Under the pieces are notes generated by a model. It was not told where the DNA came from, made no database searches, and saw only the letters and a list, made by a program, of their open reading frames with translations. The position numbers were made by a program, and so were the translations under genes. Positions 52,342 through 61,258 of a stretch of 64,000 bases of DNA are shown here, piece by piece. The number at the start of each line of letters is the position of its first letter. Within the stretch, counting starts at the first letter, position 1. Where the stretch lies: contig NZ_JABKKF010000009.1 in the NCBI RefSeq assembly GCF_013166605.1, positions 124,001-188,000 on the forward strand, written 5' to 3'. The stretch is from Xylanibacter muris (GTDB taxonomy: Bacteria > Bacteroidota > Bacteroidia > Bacteroidales > Bacteroidaceae).

Positions 52342-54927
52342 TCAAATTATCTCCATCTTGCTTGTTTCGATCCATCCGTCCTTTCCGTCTGCAACTTTTA
52401 TATGTTTCCATTCCTTCATGCTGTTGTCTGTTATTTCCACCTTTGTGCCTTCATGGAGTATGAACAGTACGTTGCCGCTTGCGGAAGGAGAGCTTTTTAT
52501 TGACACGGACGGTGCTGTTATTATCGCACCGTTGCGGTTGTTGAGGTAATGTTTCTGATTGGCAGCGAAAATATTGGCAATGATGAAGATGACAATTACG
52601 GAGATGCCTCCGAAGAACCCTGTCTTGCGCAACCATATAGGATTGGCAAACAGATAGGTGAGGGCCAGTATTATTGCCAAGGCCAGGGATATCAGTGCAA
52701 TTCTTGCCCATCCGTCCACACTTGTCATGTTTACTATGGAATGATACCATGTCACGAAGAACATTTCTGATTCGGGTGTTATCTTATCTATTGTCTTTGA
52801 ACGTGCCATCTGGAGGTTAAACCTTATATCGGCATCACCGGGCGACAAAAGCAGCGCACGTTCGTAGTTTAGCACCGCCTTTGTGATATTGTTTGTGCGA
52901 TAGTATGCGTTTCCGAGATTATAGTAGATGTCCGGGCTTATACCTCTTTCCAACAACTCTTCATAGTCCTCTATTGCCTGTTGGTATTGTTTCCTGGCAT
53001 AGGAACTGTCTGCATTCTCCTTTGTTATGGCGGCAGCCTGTACCGGCACAAGCATAATCATCAGAAAAATGATTGTTGCGGTGGATTTCCTCTTTTTCCC
53101 TTTTTTCATTGCATCCTCTATTTTCATGATGGCAGTCATGGCTGTCTCATAGGTTTTCTTCATGTTGCCTGTGGTGTCGCCCGGGGCGTAACGCTCGAAT
53201 TCACATTCGTCAAGTGCGCTGATAAACTGTTCGACTGTTTCTTCACCGACATTCTTTCCGGAAAGTTCTGTACTTATGTTATCGCGTGAAAGCTTTTCCA
53301 CTGGTATATTGAGCTTGTCGCCGACGTATCCCCAAAGTGCGCGAAGAACTTCATCGTAGAATAGCGAATCTTTTCTTTCCGACATGAGGCGATATGCTGT
53401 TTTCAGTCGTTTTGCAGCTACTTTGTTGGCTTTCTTTCCCCTCATTTTGCTGATATTGGCATTGTTTATTGCTCTTTGTCGGAAAATAATGAACAGAGAT
53501 ATGAATATGAGCAACAGCACGGCTATTGATATGATATACTTTGCTGACCCGAAGAAGAATTCGTCCACGTCATGAATGTCGGAGTTCCCGGTCTTTATAT
53601 ACCTTATATCTTTGTTAGTCTCTATTTCAAGTCCTGTAAAACTGTTTGCTTCTTTTGTTTCTGATCCTTTTGCCACGTTGAGTTTCAGACTGTTCGACTT
53701 TGTTGTCTTATAGCTGTTTGTCTGTGTATCGTAATAGGTGAATTCAATAGGTGGAATTTCATATTTACCCTCATTGCGCGGCACAGCGAGGAAGTCATAT
53801 ATCATGCTTCCTTCAAGTCCGTTGCTTGTCAGTCTTGTCTTATCCGTCACCTTCGCATCGTATGTATCGAAGTCTTTAGGGTATTTTACGACGGGCTGTT
53901 TTATGAGCTTCAGGTTTCCGTTTCCGCTTACTATTACGCGAACTGTCACAGGCGCATTTGACTTTATGTCGTTTTTGTTCAGCTGTGCCGTTATGCTGAA
54001 TTTTCCTACACCTCCAGAGAAGTTTGCCGGCTTTTCCGGCAGCGGATCTACCTGGATGTTCACCTCCGGAGCCTTTATCGGTTTTTTCACGATAGTATAT
54101 CCGGAACCTCCGTTGAAGAAAGCCTCGAAATCATCAACGTCCCTTACTCTCTGTCCTACGTATGCTGTGGCTGTGATGCCGGGTATCTGCAACTTTCCTG
54201 TTCTTTGAGGATATAGTATATACTGGCACCATACTACAGATTTATAAGGTCTGCCGTTTATATATTCAAGTTTCAGGCTTTTTTCCTGTGGCAGAGGTAT
54301 CTCCTGTGTGTGGAATCCCTTCAAGTCAGGCACTTTAAAGTCGAGATTTTGAAGTGCCACGTCTGTATAAACCTTGTATGTCAGCAATATGGGTTCCTGC
54401 TCATGCACACGTTTTTTGCTCGCTGTAACCTTTATAAACAGATTCGAGCCTGATATTCGTGAGCCGGCCAGTTCCAATTCTCCGTCATCGTTGCCTTGGC
54501 GTGCGTTGTTGTTTCTGTTGCTGTTTCCCTGACTGCCTCTGCCTGTAGCGTCTCCGGAAACATTTATTCTGACGGAATTGGATGCGATGCTCTTGCCTCT
54601 GACCGTGATATGGGCTGCCGGAATGTTGAACGTACCTTTTTTTGTGGCACATATAATAAATGTATATGTGATTGACGATGACGAGCTTGTGTGGCCGTTT
54701 ACCATATTGAAACTTGAGTACACTGATTTGCTCGGGCCCATCAGTACTTCAAATCCGTCCGGTATTTTTCCAACACGGAAGTCACCCACGTCTTGAGTGT
54801 CTATCGTGTATGTCAGTCTGAACTGGTCGCCCGTTGACACTTGTTCCGGTGCGCTTGCAACGAATTTCTGTGCCGTGATGGCCAATGATACAGTAAGAAA
54901 TACTATAATAAAAGAAAATCTCTTCAT
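52342..54927 (-). CDS. BatD-BatE fusion protein
   Basis: An envelope protein of the aerotolerance (Bat) system. I take ATG 54927 (MKRFSFIIVFLTVSLAITAQ, a signal peptide), giving 861 residues. Residues about 20-440 are the beta-rich BatD region; a membrane helix follows near 455-475 (ISIAVLLLIFISLFIIF). After a helical cytoplasmic stretch comes a second signal-peptide-like segment near 612-632 (ATIIFLMIMLVPVQAAA), then BatE-type TPRs (YYNLGNAYYRTNNITKAVLNY near 673-693), two more helices and a C-terminal SH3-like domain (IITAPSVSIKSSPSASGNV). An internal ATG at 53109 would give a separate exported BatE. Confidence 0.85.
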   Translation of the reverse strand: MKRFSFIIVFLTVSLAITAQKFVASAPEQVSTGDQFRLTYTIDTQDVGDFRVGKIPDGFEVLMGPSKSVYSSFNMVNGHTSSSSSITYTFIICATKKGTFNIPAAHITVRGKSIASNSVRINVSGDATGRGSQGNSNRNNNARQGNDDGELELAGSRISGSNLFIKVTASKKRVHEQEPILLTYKVYTDVALQNLDFKVPDLKGFHTQEIPLPQEKSLKLEYINGRPYKSVVWCQYILYPQRTGKLQIPGITATAYVGQRVRDVDDFEAFFNGGSGYTIVKKPIKAPEVNIQVDPLPEKPANFSGGVGKFSITAQLNKNDIKSNAPVTVRVIVSGNGNLKLIKQPVVKYPKDFDTYDAKVTDKTRLTSNGLEGSMIYDFLAVPRNEGKYEIPPIEFTYYDTQTNSYKTTKSNSLKLNVAKGSETKEANSFTGLEIETNKDIRYIKTGNSDIHDVDEFFFGSAKYIISIAVLLLIFISLFIIFRQRAINNANISKMRGKKANKVAAKRLKTAYRLMSERKDSLFYDEVLRALWGYVGDKLNIPVEKLSRDNISTELSGKNVGEETVEQFISALDECEFERYAPGDTTGNMKKTYETAMTAIMKIEDAMKKGKKRKSTATIIFLMIMLVPVQAAAITKENADSSYARKQYQQAIEDYEELLERGISPDIYYNLGNAYYRTNNITKAVLNYERALLLSPGDADIRFNLQMARSKTIDKITPESEMFFVTWYHSIVNMTSVDGWARIALISLALAIILALTYLFANPIWLRKTGFFGGISVIVIFIIANIFAANQKHYLNNRNGAIITAPSVSIKSSPSASGNVLFILHEGTKVEITDNSMKEWKHIKVADGKDGWIETSKMEII

Positions 54928-54935
54928 AATCCGTA

Positions 54936-56624
54936 TTACCAATTTTTCTGTAACTTTTTTGAGCTTGGCTTACGCATAGCCTTGTTTAGACGCTGCTGGG
55001 TATTCTTTTCCGACTGCATGGCAGCGTTTAGAAGTTGCTCGGCGTTGTCCTTGCTCATTTTATCTTTGTCCTGTTGTTTTTGTTCTTTTTGTTTGTCTTT
55101 ATCTTGTTTCTGTTCTTTTTCCTTGTCCTTTTTCTGTTTGTCTTCCTGGTTTTTCTGTTTTTGCTTGTCTTTGTCCTTATCCTGCTTTTTCTGTTGTTTT
55201 TTGCATAGTTCCAGATTATATCTTGTCGTGTCGTCTTTCGGATTCAGTCTCAATGCGCTTTTGTATGCCTCGATAGCCTCGGCATACATCTTATGGCCTT
55301 GGCACGCTACTCCGATGTTGTGATATGCCAAGGCACGGCGCAATGGATTTTTCTCTAATTTTGCCGCACTTTCAAAGCTCTGTACTGCGGCAGAGTCTTT
55401 CTTTTGTGCAAACAACGCATTTCCAAGGTTATAGGCCGCTTGAGGGTTTGCCGGGTTTTTCTCAATGGCTTTACGGTATGCCACTTCCGCATTGGCATAG
55501 TTGCCTGCGCGAAATTCCCTGTTTCCCTCGCGTATATATTGTCGGTCGTTCTGCGCGTATATTGCTGAGGCTGTCATGCAGAGCAGTAGTGTCGCTGTTT
55601 TTCTGTTTCCAAAGAGTCTGAATCTTTGCAATAAAGGATTTTTGCATTCAAGAACGCATATCTCTATACACAGCAGGATGAGTATTATGATTGCAAATGC
55701 CTGAAACTGGTCATCATAATCGCTGTATATGGTGCTTGAGGTTTCTTTTTTGGAAAGTTTTGAAAGTTCGTTTTCAAGCTGGCTTTGTGCGTTGCTGTTG
55801 TTGCTGACGTGTATATATGCACCGCCTCCAGCTTCGGCGACTTGTCTGCACATTTCTTCGTTCAGTGCCGACATAACGGTGTTTCCTGTATTGTCGCGCA
55901 TATAGTCGTTGGTTTCCGGTACTGGAATCGGCGAGCCTTCAGGCGAGCCTACTCCAAGTACAAAGACTCTGAACCCTTTCTTCTTCGCTTCTTTTGCCGC
56001 TTCGACAGCTCCGCCTTCATGGTCCTCTCCGTCGGTGATTACTATTATGGCCTTGCCAATGTTTTCTTCCTGTGTGAAACTGTGTGTGGCCATGTTTATG
56101 GCTGTGGCGATATCCGTCCCCTGCGATGCAATCATGGAGGGGTCGATATTGTTCAGAAACATTTTCGCAGAAACATAGTCGCTTGTAATAGGCAGCTGTA
56201 CGAATGCGTCACCGGCAAAGACAATGAGGCCGATTTTGTCGTTGGTGAAATGATCCACCATATTCTCTATCATCATCTTGCTTCTGTCGATACGGCTCGG
56301 CTCAACATCATTTGCACGCATTGAGTTGCTTATGTCCATGGCGATGATTGTCTCGATGCCTACTCGCTTCTCGTTGCTTATTTTGGTGCCGAGCTGCGGT
56401 CGTGCGATCATTATTATCATCAAAGCAAGAGCCGTTTCCAGCAGCCAGAACTTTATTCCCGGTCTCCATTTGGACACTTCGGGCATAAGCTGCCTTAGCA
56501 GGTCGGGTTCTCCCATCTTGCGCAGTTTTTGTTTTCTGTTGCTTTCAAAAATAATACGCAACAGAGCAATAACAGGTATTACTGCCAGAAAATACAAATA
56601 TGTCGGGTCTTCAAATCTGAACAT
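54936..56624 (-). CDS. BatB-BatC fusion protein (VWA plus TPR)
   Basis: A 562-residue membrane protein. N-terminal helices (residues 5-25 and 58-75) precede a von Willebrand A domain with the metal site DISNS (near 95-99) and ITDGEDHEGG (near 197-206). A helix near 308-325 follows, then a signal-peptide-like segment ending near 355 (TATLLLCMTASAIYAQ) and TPR repeats (REFRAGNYANAEVAYRKAIE). The last 100 residues are an extreme Lys/Gln/Asp run (KKQDKDKDKQKQK and similar). The stop lies 8 bases before the BatDE start. Confidence 0.88.
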   Translation of the reverse strand: MFRFEDPTYLYFLAVIPVIALLRIIFESNRKQKLRKMGEPDLLRQLMPEVSKWRPGIKFWLLETALALMIIMIARPQLGTKISNEKRVGIETIIAMDISNSMRANDVEPSRIDRSKMMIENMVDHFTNDKIGLIVFAGDAFVQLPITSDYVSAKMFLNNIDPSMIASQGTDIATAINMATHSFTQEENIGKAIIVITDGEDHEGGAVEAAKEAKKKGFRVFVLGVGSPEGSPIPVPETNDYMRDNTGNTVMSALNEEMCRQVAEAGGGAYIHVSNNSNAQSQLENELSKLSKKETSSTIYSDYDDQFQAFAIIILILLCIEICVLECKNPLLQRFRLFGNRKTATLLLCMTASAIYAQNDRQYIREGNREFRAGNYANAEVAYRKAIEKNPANPQAAYNLGNALFAQKKDSAAVQSFESAAKLEKNPLRRALAYHNIGVACQGHKMYAEAIEAYKSALRLNPKDDTTRYNLELCKKQQKKQDKDKDKQKQKNQEDKQKKDKEKEQKQDKDKQKEQKQQDKDKMSKDNAEQLLNAAMQSEKNTQQRLNKAMRKPSSKKLQKNW

Positions 56625-56640
56625 GATTGTCTCTTTAGGG

Positions 56641-57639
56641 TTATGGTATTCTTCTGAAAACAGTTATTCTCAATAAGATTTCCAGCAGTAGCGCTATTGC
56701 GGCTGCCATGGCGAATGGCTGGTAAGCCTCATGTCTTTTGCTGAATTTAGTGACGCTTAGCTTTGATTTCTCAAGCTTGTCTATTTCTTTGTAAATCTTA
56801 TGCAGTTCCGATGTGTTTGTTGCACGGTAGAAATCACCTTCCGTGGTCGATGCGATATCGCCAAGTGTCTTTGTGTCTATTTCCACAGGCAAGTTTATAT
56901 ATTGGACAGAACCTCCGACAGGGTAGGGATACCGTGCCGTGCCGTTTGTCCCCACGCCTATTGTGTATACTCTTATTCCAAGGCTTTTGGCTATGTCTGC
57001 GGCCGTCATCGGAGAGATGTCTCCCATGTTGTTGCTTCCGTCGGTAAGAAGAATTACTACCTTGCTTTTTGCTTTCGATGATTTTAGGCGGCTTACGGCA
57101 TTCGCAAGTCCCATGCCAATTGCGGTGCCATCCTGAATAAGTCCTCTTGCGGCGATGTCTGTCCTTACGTTCTGTAGCAGGTTTATCAGTGAGGAATGGT
57201 CGGTTGTCATGGGGCATTGTGTGAATGCCTCACCGGCAAAAATTGTAAGACCTATATTGTCGTCAGGTCTTCCTGATATGAATTCAGCCGCCACTTGTTT
57301 CGCCGCCTCGATCCTGTTTGGCTTGAGGTCTTCGGCAAGCATGGATGTAGACACGTCCATTGCAAGCATGATGTCTATTCCCTCAACAGTTCTTGTTTTC
57401 CACGAGTTGTGTGTCTGAGGTCTTGCCATGACAATGACAACCAGTGTGAACACCGCCAGCCTCAATAAAAGCTGTATTGGCATTAGCCTTACTTTCCAGC
57501 TCTTGGGGGCATAGCGGAATGCAAAGGTGTCGCTCATGCGCATTGTTGGTTCTGTTTTCTTGCGGTACATCAGATACCACAGCAGGTATGGTATTATGAG
57601 AAGCAGGAGAAACAGGTATTCTTTATTGGCAAATTCCAT
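56641..57639 (-). CDS. batA: BatA: von Willebrand A membrane protein
   Basis: A 332-residue protein with two N-terminal helices (LFLLLLIIPYLLWYLMY near 9-25; another near 56-72), a periplasmic or membrane-adjacent VWA domain with MIDAS motifs MDVSTSM (near 94-100) and LTDGSNNMG (near 198-206), and one C-terminal helix (AMAAAIALLLEILLRI). This is the standard BatA layout, 16 bases upstream of the BatB-BatC gene. In Bacteroides the bat operon has been linked to survival of oxygen exposure. Confidence 0.9.
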   Translation of the reverse strand: MEFANKEYLFLLLLIIPYLLWYLMYRKKTEPTMRMSDTFAFRYAPKSWKVRLMPIQLLLRLAVFTLVVIVMARPQTHNSWKTRTVEGIDIMLAMDVSTSMLAEDLKPNRIEAAKQVAAEFISGRPDDNIGLTIFAGEAFTQCPMTTDHSSLINLLQNVRTDIAARGLIQDGTAIGMGLANAVSRLKSSKAKSKVVILLTDGSNNMGDISPMTAADIAKSLGIRVYTIGVGTNGTARYPYPVGGSVQYINLPVEIDTKTLGDIASTTEGDFYRATNTSELHKIYKEIDKLEKSKLSVTKFSKRHEAYQPFAMAAAIALLLEILLRITVFRRIP

Positions 57640-57721
57640 GTGGTTTCAGTGTTTTTAATTGTAATGACTATAAAAGCATTATGTAAATATACATTATATC
57701 TGTCATTCAATTCATGTATTG

Positions 57722-58795
57722 TTAATTTATAAGCTGATATGCGGAGTAGGCCACATAACTGAAAATTAAGACGCTTATTATTGCGGCAACCGTTATGAAT
57801 GTCATCAGTATGCGCCTTGTAGTGACGGAGCGTTGCTCCTCCTTGGTGAGTTGCGGCACAATTTTTTCCTCTGTAGGAACATTTTCAAGCTTTGTCCTGT
57901 CGATGAAGTCTATGGCATTTACGAGATTCATGTCGTTCTCGTTTATGAGTGTGGAGTATTTTGCAAACTTCACAAGGTCAGCTGTCATAAACAGCTGTCT
58001 CAACTCCTCGAGTGCCTGCATGTCACCGGCCGCATTCAGTTTCGCTATTATTTCGCTGCTTGTCATTTCCATGGCATTAAAGCCATATCGCTCCTGGATA
58101 TATTTTCTCAGAGTGTCTGTGAGCCTTGTATAGTATTCTTTCGGATTCTCCGCCGTAACCATCTTGTCCGCCTTTATCAGCTCTATTGCTTTCATCGCTT
58201 TTTGATGAGGCGGGACATGTTTTATTATCTTTATTGCTGTGATAATCGGTTTGCCCTGACGCAGGCGCACATATACATAAATGGCACATGACGCAAGGAC
58301 GAGCGACAATACGCTGAGCCAGAATACGAGACTCCAGTCACTCCATGCGAACGGATTGTCCTGCACGTCTTTAGGACCGAAAAACTTGTCGGTCTGTGTG
58401 GTGTCGACCTCCACTTCCAAGACTTTCAATGCAAGGCTTTTGCTTTCATATTGCCTGTCGTCAACCTTGACCTTGAAAGGAGGGAGATAGTACAGGTTGC
58501 CATCGAAAGAGGTCACCGTATAGGTACGTATATAGTTGGCCTTGTTGTTGTCAAGCTCCTCTTTTCTGGTGTCGGAAGAGCCGAGCACTTCCACACCGGG
58601 AGTAATCATCTGCTGAGACTTGAATACAGGAAACACTACCCGCTGGCCTGTTCCGGCAGTAACGGTCAACTGTATATGGGCCTGTTCGCCGATGAACATC
58701 TCTATGGAGTCAATCTTTGCCTCTACAGTAACCTGTGCCGCGGCACACAGTGTGCCGGCAATCAGAAACATGAATGTCAATATGCTGTTTTTCAA
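57722..58795 (-). CDS. Membrane protein of the Bat operon (BatD-like)
   Basis: A 357-residue protein with a signal peptide (LTFMFLIAGTLCAAAQ, residues 5-20), an extracytoplasmic beta-rich domain to about residue 150, a membrane helix (VFWLSVLSLVLASCAIYVYV near 157-176), a cytoplasmic helical region (HQKAMKAIELIKADK; ERYGFNAMEMTSSEIIAKL) and a C-terminal helix. The design resembles the BatD/DUF4381 type proteins found between DUF58 and VWA genes. The cytoplasmic part probably contacts MoxR or DUF58. It lies 36 bases downstream of the DUF58 gene. Confidence 0.75.
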   Translation of the reverse strand: MKNSILTFMFLIAGTLCAAAQVTVEAKIDSIEMFIGEQAHIQLTVTAGTGQRVVFPVFKSQQMITPGVEVLGSSDTRKEELDNNKANYIRTYTVTSFDGNLYYLPPFKVKVDDRQYESKSLALKVLEVEVDTTQTDKFFGPKDVQDNPFAWSDWSLVFWLSVLSLVLASCAIYVYVRLRQGKPIITAIKIIKHVPPHQKAMKAIELIKADKMVTAENPKEYYTRLTDTLRKYIQERYGFNAMEMTSSEIIAKLNAAGDMQALEELRQLFMTADLVKFAKYSTLINENDMNLVNAIDFIDRTKLENVPTEEKIVPQLTKEEQRSVTTRRILMTFITVAAIISVLIFSYVAYSAYQLIN

Positions 58796-58831
58796 TTTCT
58801 CAATCTTTCGTTGTTAATAAATATGAATTTT

Positions 58832-59701
58832 TTAATTCCTTTTCTTAAACATCATCAGCAGATACTTTACATAATCTTCATCCGTGGCAACGGATATGAA
58901 GTCGACACTGCTTTTCTTGAATGTCTCGGCAAGCTGGGTCTGGCGGGTATTCCAGTATTTGCTGTGTGCATTCCTTAAGCTCTTGCTTGATGTGTCTACG
59001 TATTGCTCGAAGCCGGTTTCGGCATCGGTCACTTTTATCAGTCCCACGTCAGGAAGCTCTCTCATCAGTTTGTCGTAGACCTGTATTGCCATTACGTCAT
59101 GCTTTCTGCTGAATATAGTCAGCGGCTGGAAGAAGTCGGTTCTGTTGTAGAAGTCACTGAGTATAAATGCCGTACATCTGCGTTTCATCACACCGGACAT
59201 GAATTCCAGTGCCTTGCCGATATCTGTTTTCTTGCTTTCCGGCTTGAAGTAAAGCATTTCCCTTATTATATAAAGGATGTGCTTTCGTCCTTTCTGTGGA
59301 GGAATGTATTTTTCTATCTTGTCGGAAAAGAAAACCACTCCGATTTTGTCGTTGTTCTGTATGGCACTGAATGCAAGTGTGGCGGCAATCTCGGTTGCCA
59401 TATCACGTTTCATTTGTCTGCGTGTGCCGAAATCCAAAGACCCGCTTACGTCAATAAGAAGCATTACTGTCAGTTCGCGCTCCTCTTCAAACACTTTTAT
59501 GTAGGGACGGCTGAAACGTGCCGTCACGTTCCAGTCTATATCGCGTACATCGTCTCCGAACTGATATTCCCTTACTTCGCTGAAAGCCATTCCGCGTCCC
59601 TTGAATGCGGAATGATATTGTCCGGCAAAGATATTGGTGCTCAGTCCGCGTGTCTTTATCTCGATCTTGCGTACTTTCTTTATCAGTTCCTGTGTGTCCA
59701 T
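58832..59701 (-). CDS. DUF58-domain protein
   Basis: A 289-residue protein typical of MoxR/DUF58/VWA operons. The DUF58 hallmark EVREYQFGDDVRDIDWNVTA lies near residues 39-58 and a VWA-like metal site LLIDVSGSLD near 81-90. No signal peptide. Such proteins work with the MoxR ATPase and the membrane VWA proteins encoded next to it. It starts 7 bases after moxR, so the two are tightly coupled. Confidence 0.92.
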   Translation of the reverse strand: MDTQELIKKVRKIEIKTRGLSTNIFAGQYHSAFKGRGMAFSEVREYQFGDDVRDIDWNVTARFSRPYIKVFEEERELTVMLLIDVSGSLDFGTRRQMKRDMATEIAATLAFSAIQNNDKIGVVFFSDKIEKYIPPQKGRKHILYIIREMLYFKPESKKTDIGKALEFMSGVMKRRCTAFILSDFYNRTDFFQPLTIFSRKHDVMAIQVYDKLMRELPDVGLIKVTDAETGFEQYVDTSSKSLRNAHSKYWNTRQTQLAETFKKSSVDFISVATDEDYVKYLLMMFKKRN

Positions 59702-59708
59702 ATCTTAA

Positions 59709-60704
59709 TCAAGGCACTTCCACCTTATTTATTATTTTGCTTACGATCTCTTCACTTGTGACATTTCCTGCCTCTGCCTCGTATGTAAGTCCGATACGGT
59801 GGCGCAGAACGTCGTGGGCAACGGCCCTTACGTCTTCCGGAACAACGTATCCCCTGCGTTTTATAAAGGCGTATGCCCGTGATGCCTTGGCCAGGTTTAT
59901 GCTTGCGCGGGGACTGCCTCCGAATGAAATCATATCCTTGAGATCTTTCAGACCATATCTTTCCGGATAGCGTGTAGCAAAGACAATGTCTGCAATGTAT
60001 TGTTCTATTTTTTCATCAAGATACACATCGTTTACAACACTGCGTGCCTTTATTATTTCCTCTGCGCTTGTAACTGGCCTTACCTCTTTGCGGTTTCCGG
60101 ATATATTGTCTCTTATAATGCGTTTTTCTTCCTCAATGGTAGGATAGTCTACGATTACTTTCAGCATGAAACGGTCTACCTGAGCTTCCGGCAACTGATA
60201 AGTGCCTTCCTGTTCTATCGGGTTCTGGGTAGCCATTACGAGAAACGGCTTAGGCAACGGGAAAGACTCGCTTCCTATTGTCACCTGTTTTTCCTGCATG
60301 GCCTCGAGCAAGGCGCTCTGTACTTTTGCCGGGGCGCGGTTTATTTCATCAGCCAGTACGAAGTTTGCAAATACAGGGCCTTTCTTTACCTGGAATTTTT
60401 CTTCTTTCTGTGAGTATATAAGTGTACCGGTAACATCTGCCGGAAGAAGATCCGGAGTGAACTGTATACGGTTGAAATCTGCGTCAATAAGTTGGGAAAG
60501 GGTCTTTATCGCTAATGTTTTGGCGAGACCCGGCACACCTTCAAGGAGTATGTGGCCTTCGCTGAGCAGACCTATCAGCAAGGTGTCTACAAGATGCTTC
60601 TGTCCGACGATAACCTGATCCATACCGGCAATGAGATTGGTTATGAATGCGCTTTGCTGTTCAATCCTGATGTTCAGTTCTCTGATGTCAATAGCTTCTG
60701 CCAT
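59709..60704 (-). CDS. MoxR-family AAA+ ATPase
   Basis: A 331-residue chaperone-like ATPase and first gene of the operon. Walker A is GVPGLAKT near residues 56-63, Walker B VLADEINRAP near 114-123, sensor-type ATQNPIEQEGTYQLPEAQVDRFM near 157-179 (given in part), and the arginine-bearing GGSPRASINLAKASRA near 271-286. MoxR proteins use ATP to mature or insert metal into VWA partners, here probably BatA and BatB. A -7 element is found 51 bases upstream. Confidence 0.94.
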   Translation of the reverse strand: MAEAIDIRELNIRIEQQSAFITNLIAGMDQVIVGQKHLVDTLLIGLLSEGHILLEGVPGLAKTLAIKTLSQLIDADFNRIQFTPDLLPADVTGTLIYSQKEEKFQVKKGPVFANFVLADEINRAPAKVQSALLEAMQEKQVTIGSESFPLPKPFLVMATQNPIEQEGTYQLPEAQVDRFMLKVIVDYPTIEEEKRIIRDNISGNRKEVRPVTSAEEIIKARSVVNDVYLDEKIEQYIADIVFATRYPERYGLKDLKDMISFGGSPRASINLAKASRAYAFIKRRGYVVPEDVRAVAHDVLRHRIGLTYEAEAGNVTSEEIVSKIINKVEVP

Positions 60705-60754
60705 AATTATTCTTTCTTTGTTTATATTCCTTTATCTTTACTCTTTTTAAATTG

Positions 60755-60762
60755 CAAAAATA
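60755..60762 (-). promoter_or_regulatory. Promoter -7 element for the moxR-bat operon
   Basis: The minus strand reads TATTTTTG then C, matching TAnnTTTG, 51 bases before moxR. No clear -33 is visible. The gap from 60763 to 61258 holds no gene; it contains an inverted repeat and a terminator described separately. Confidence 0.55.
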
Positions 60763-60977
60763 CATAATAAATATCTGAAAATTGAATATATCATTCTATA
60801 TTTATATTTAAAACAAAGATGTTAGTTTTTATTAAGAAAACATGATGTTGTCAAAAAAACGGTCTTGTGGGTAAAATAGCCGTAGAACGTTTCCGGTATG
60901 GTGTGTGAGGAGGAGGTCGCCTGTGTGTGATTATTATGTGTGGTTCAAGAATGATCTGCCATGAAAAAAACGGAAAA

Positions 60978-61083
60978 TCATGATAGGAGAGTAGGATGGA
61001 CAGCAAATATTAAAAGTGTATTTGGGCCAAATACGGAGTGTATTCAGGCTACATACACTTTTAACATTTGCTGTTTATCATGA
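60978..61083. repeat. Long inverted repeat in an intergenic region
   Basis: The 22-base arms 61000-61021 and 61053-61074 are complementary at 21 of 22 positions, with a 31-nt loop. Short outer arms TCATGATA (60978-60985) and TATCATGA (61076-61083) extend the symmetry. Inside, GTATTTGG-G-CCAAATAC (61018-61034) is a further palindrome, and AGTGTATT occurs twice, 22 bases apart. There is no T run, so it is not a normal terminator. It could be a large structured RNA, a protein site or a remnant of a small transposable element. Confidence 0.75.
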
Positions 61084-61181
61084 GTATTCATGCCAAACAG
61101 CATTTATGGAGATGTCATGGGAATATGCCGCGTGTTCTGTTCCGGGCTATGCATAATGATGGTTACATTATGCGTGCATGG

Positions 61182-61233
61182 AAACGACACTGCCATGATG
61201 CTGTAAATGAACATCATGGCAGTGTCGTTTTTT
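61182..61233. terminator. Terminator downstream of the PorT-like gene
   Basis: AACGACACTGCCATGATG (61183-61200) pairs perfectly with CATCATGGCAGTGTCGTT (61212-61229) around an 11-nt loop. The T run is stronger on the plus strand (TTTTTT), although the only neighbouring gene that would use it runs leftward, where the tail is TTTCC. It may act both ways. Confidence 0.75.
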
Positions 61234-61258
61234 GCTGATAATAAATATGTTCGTGTTG

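Noticed and set aside
53102-53112. BatE as a separate gene starting at ATG 53109
   Set aside because: The frame is continuous with BatD without a stop, so I annotate one fused gene; the internal start is kept as a possibility in the findings.
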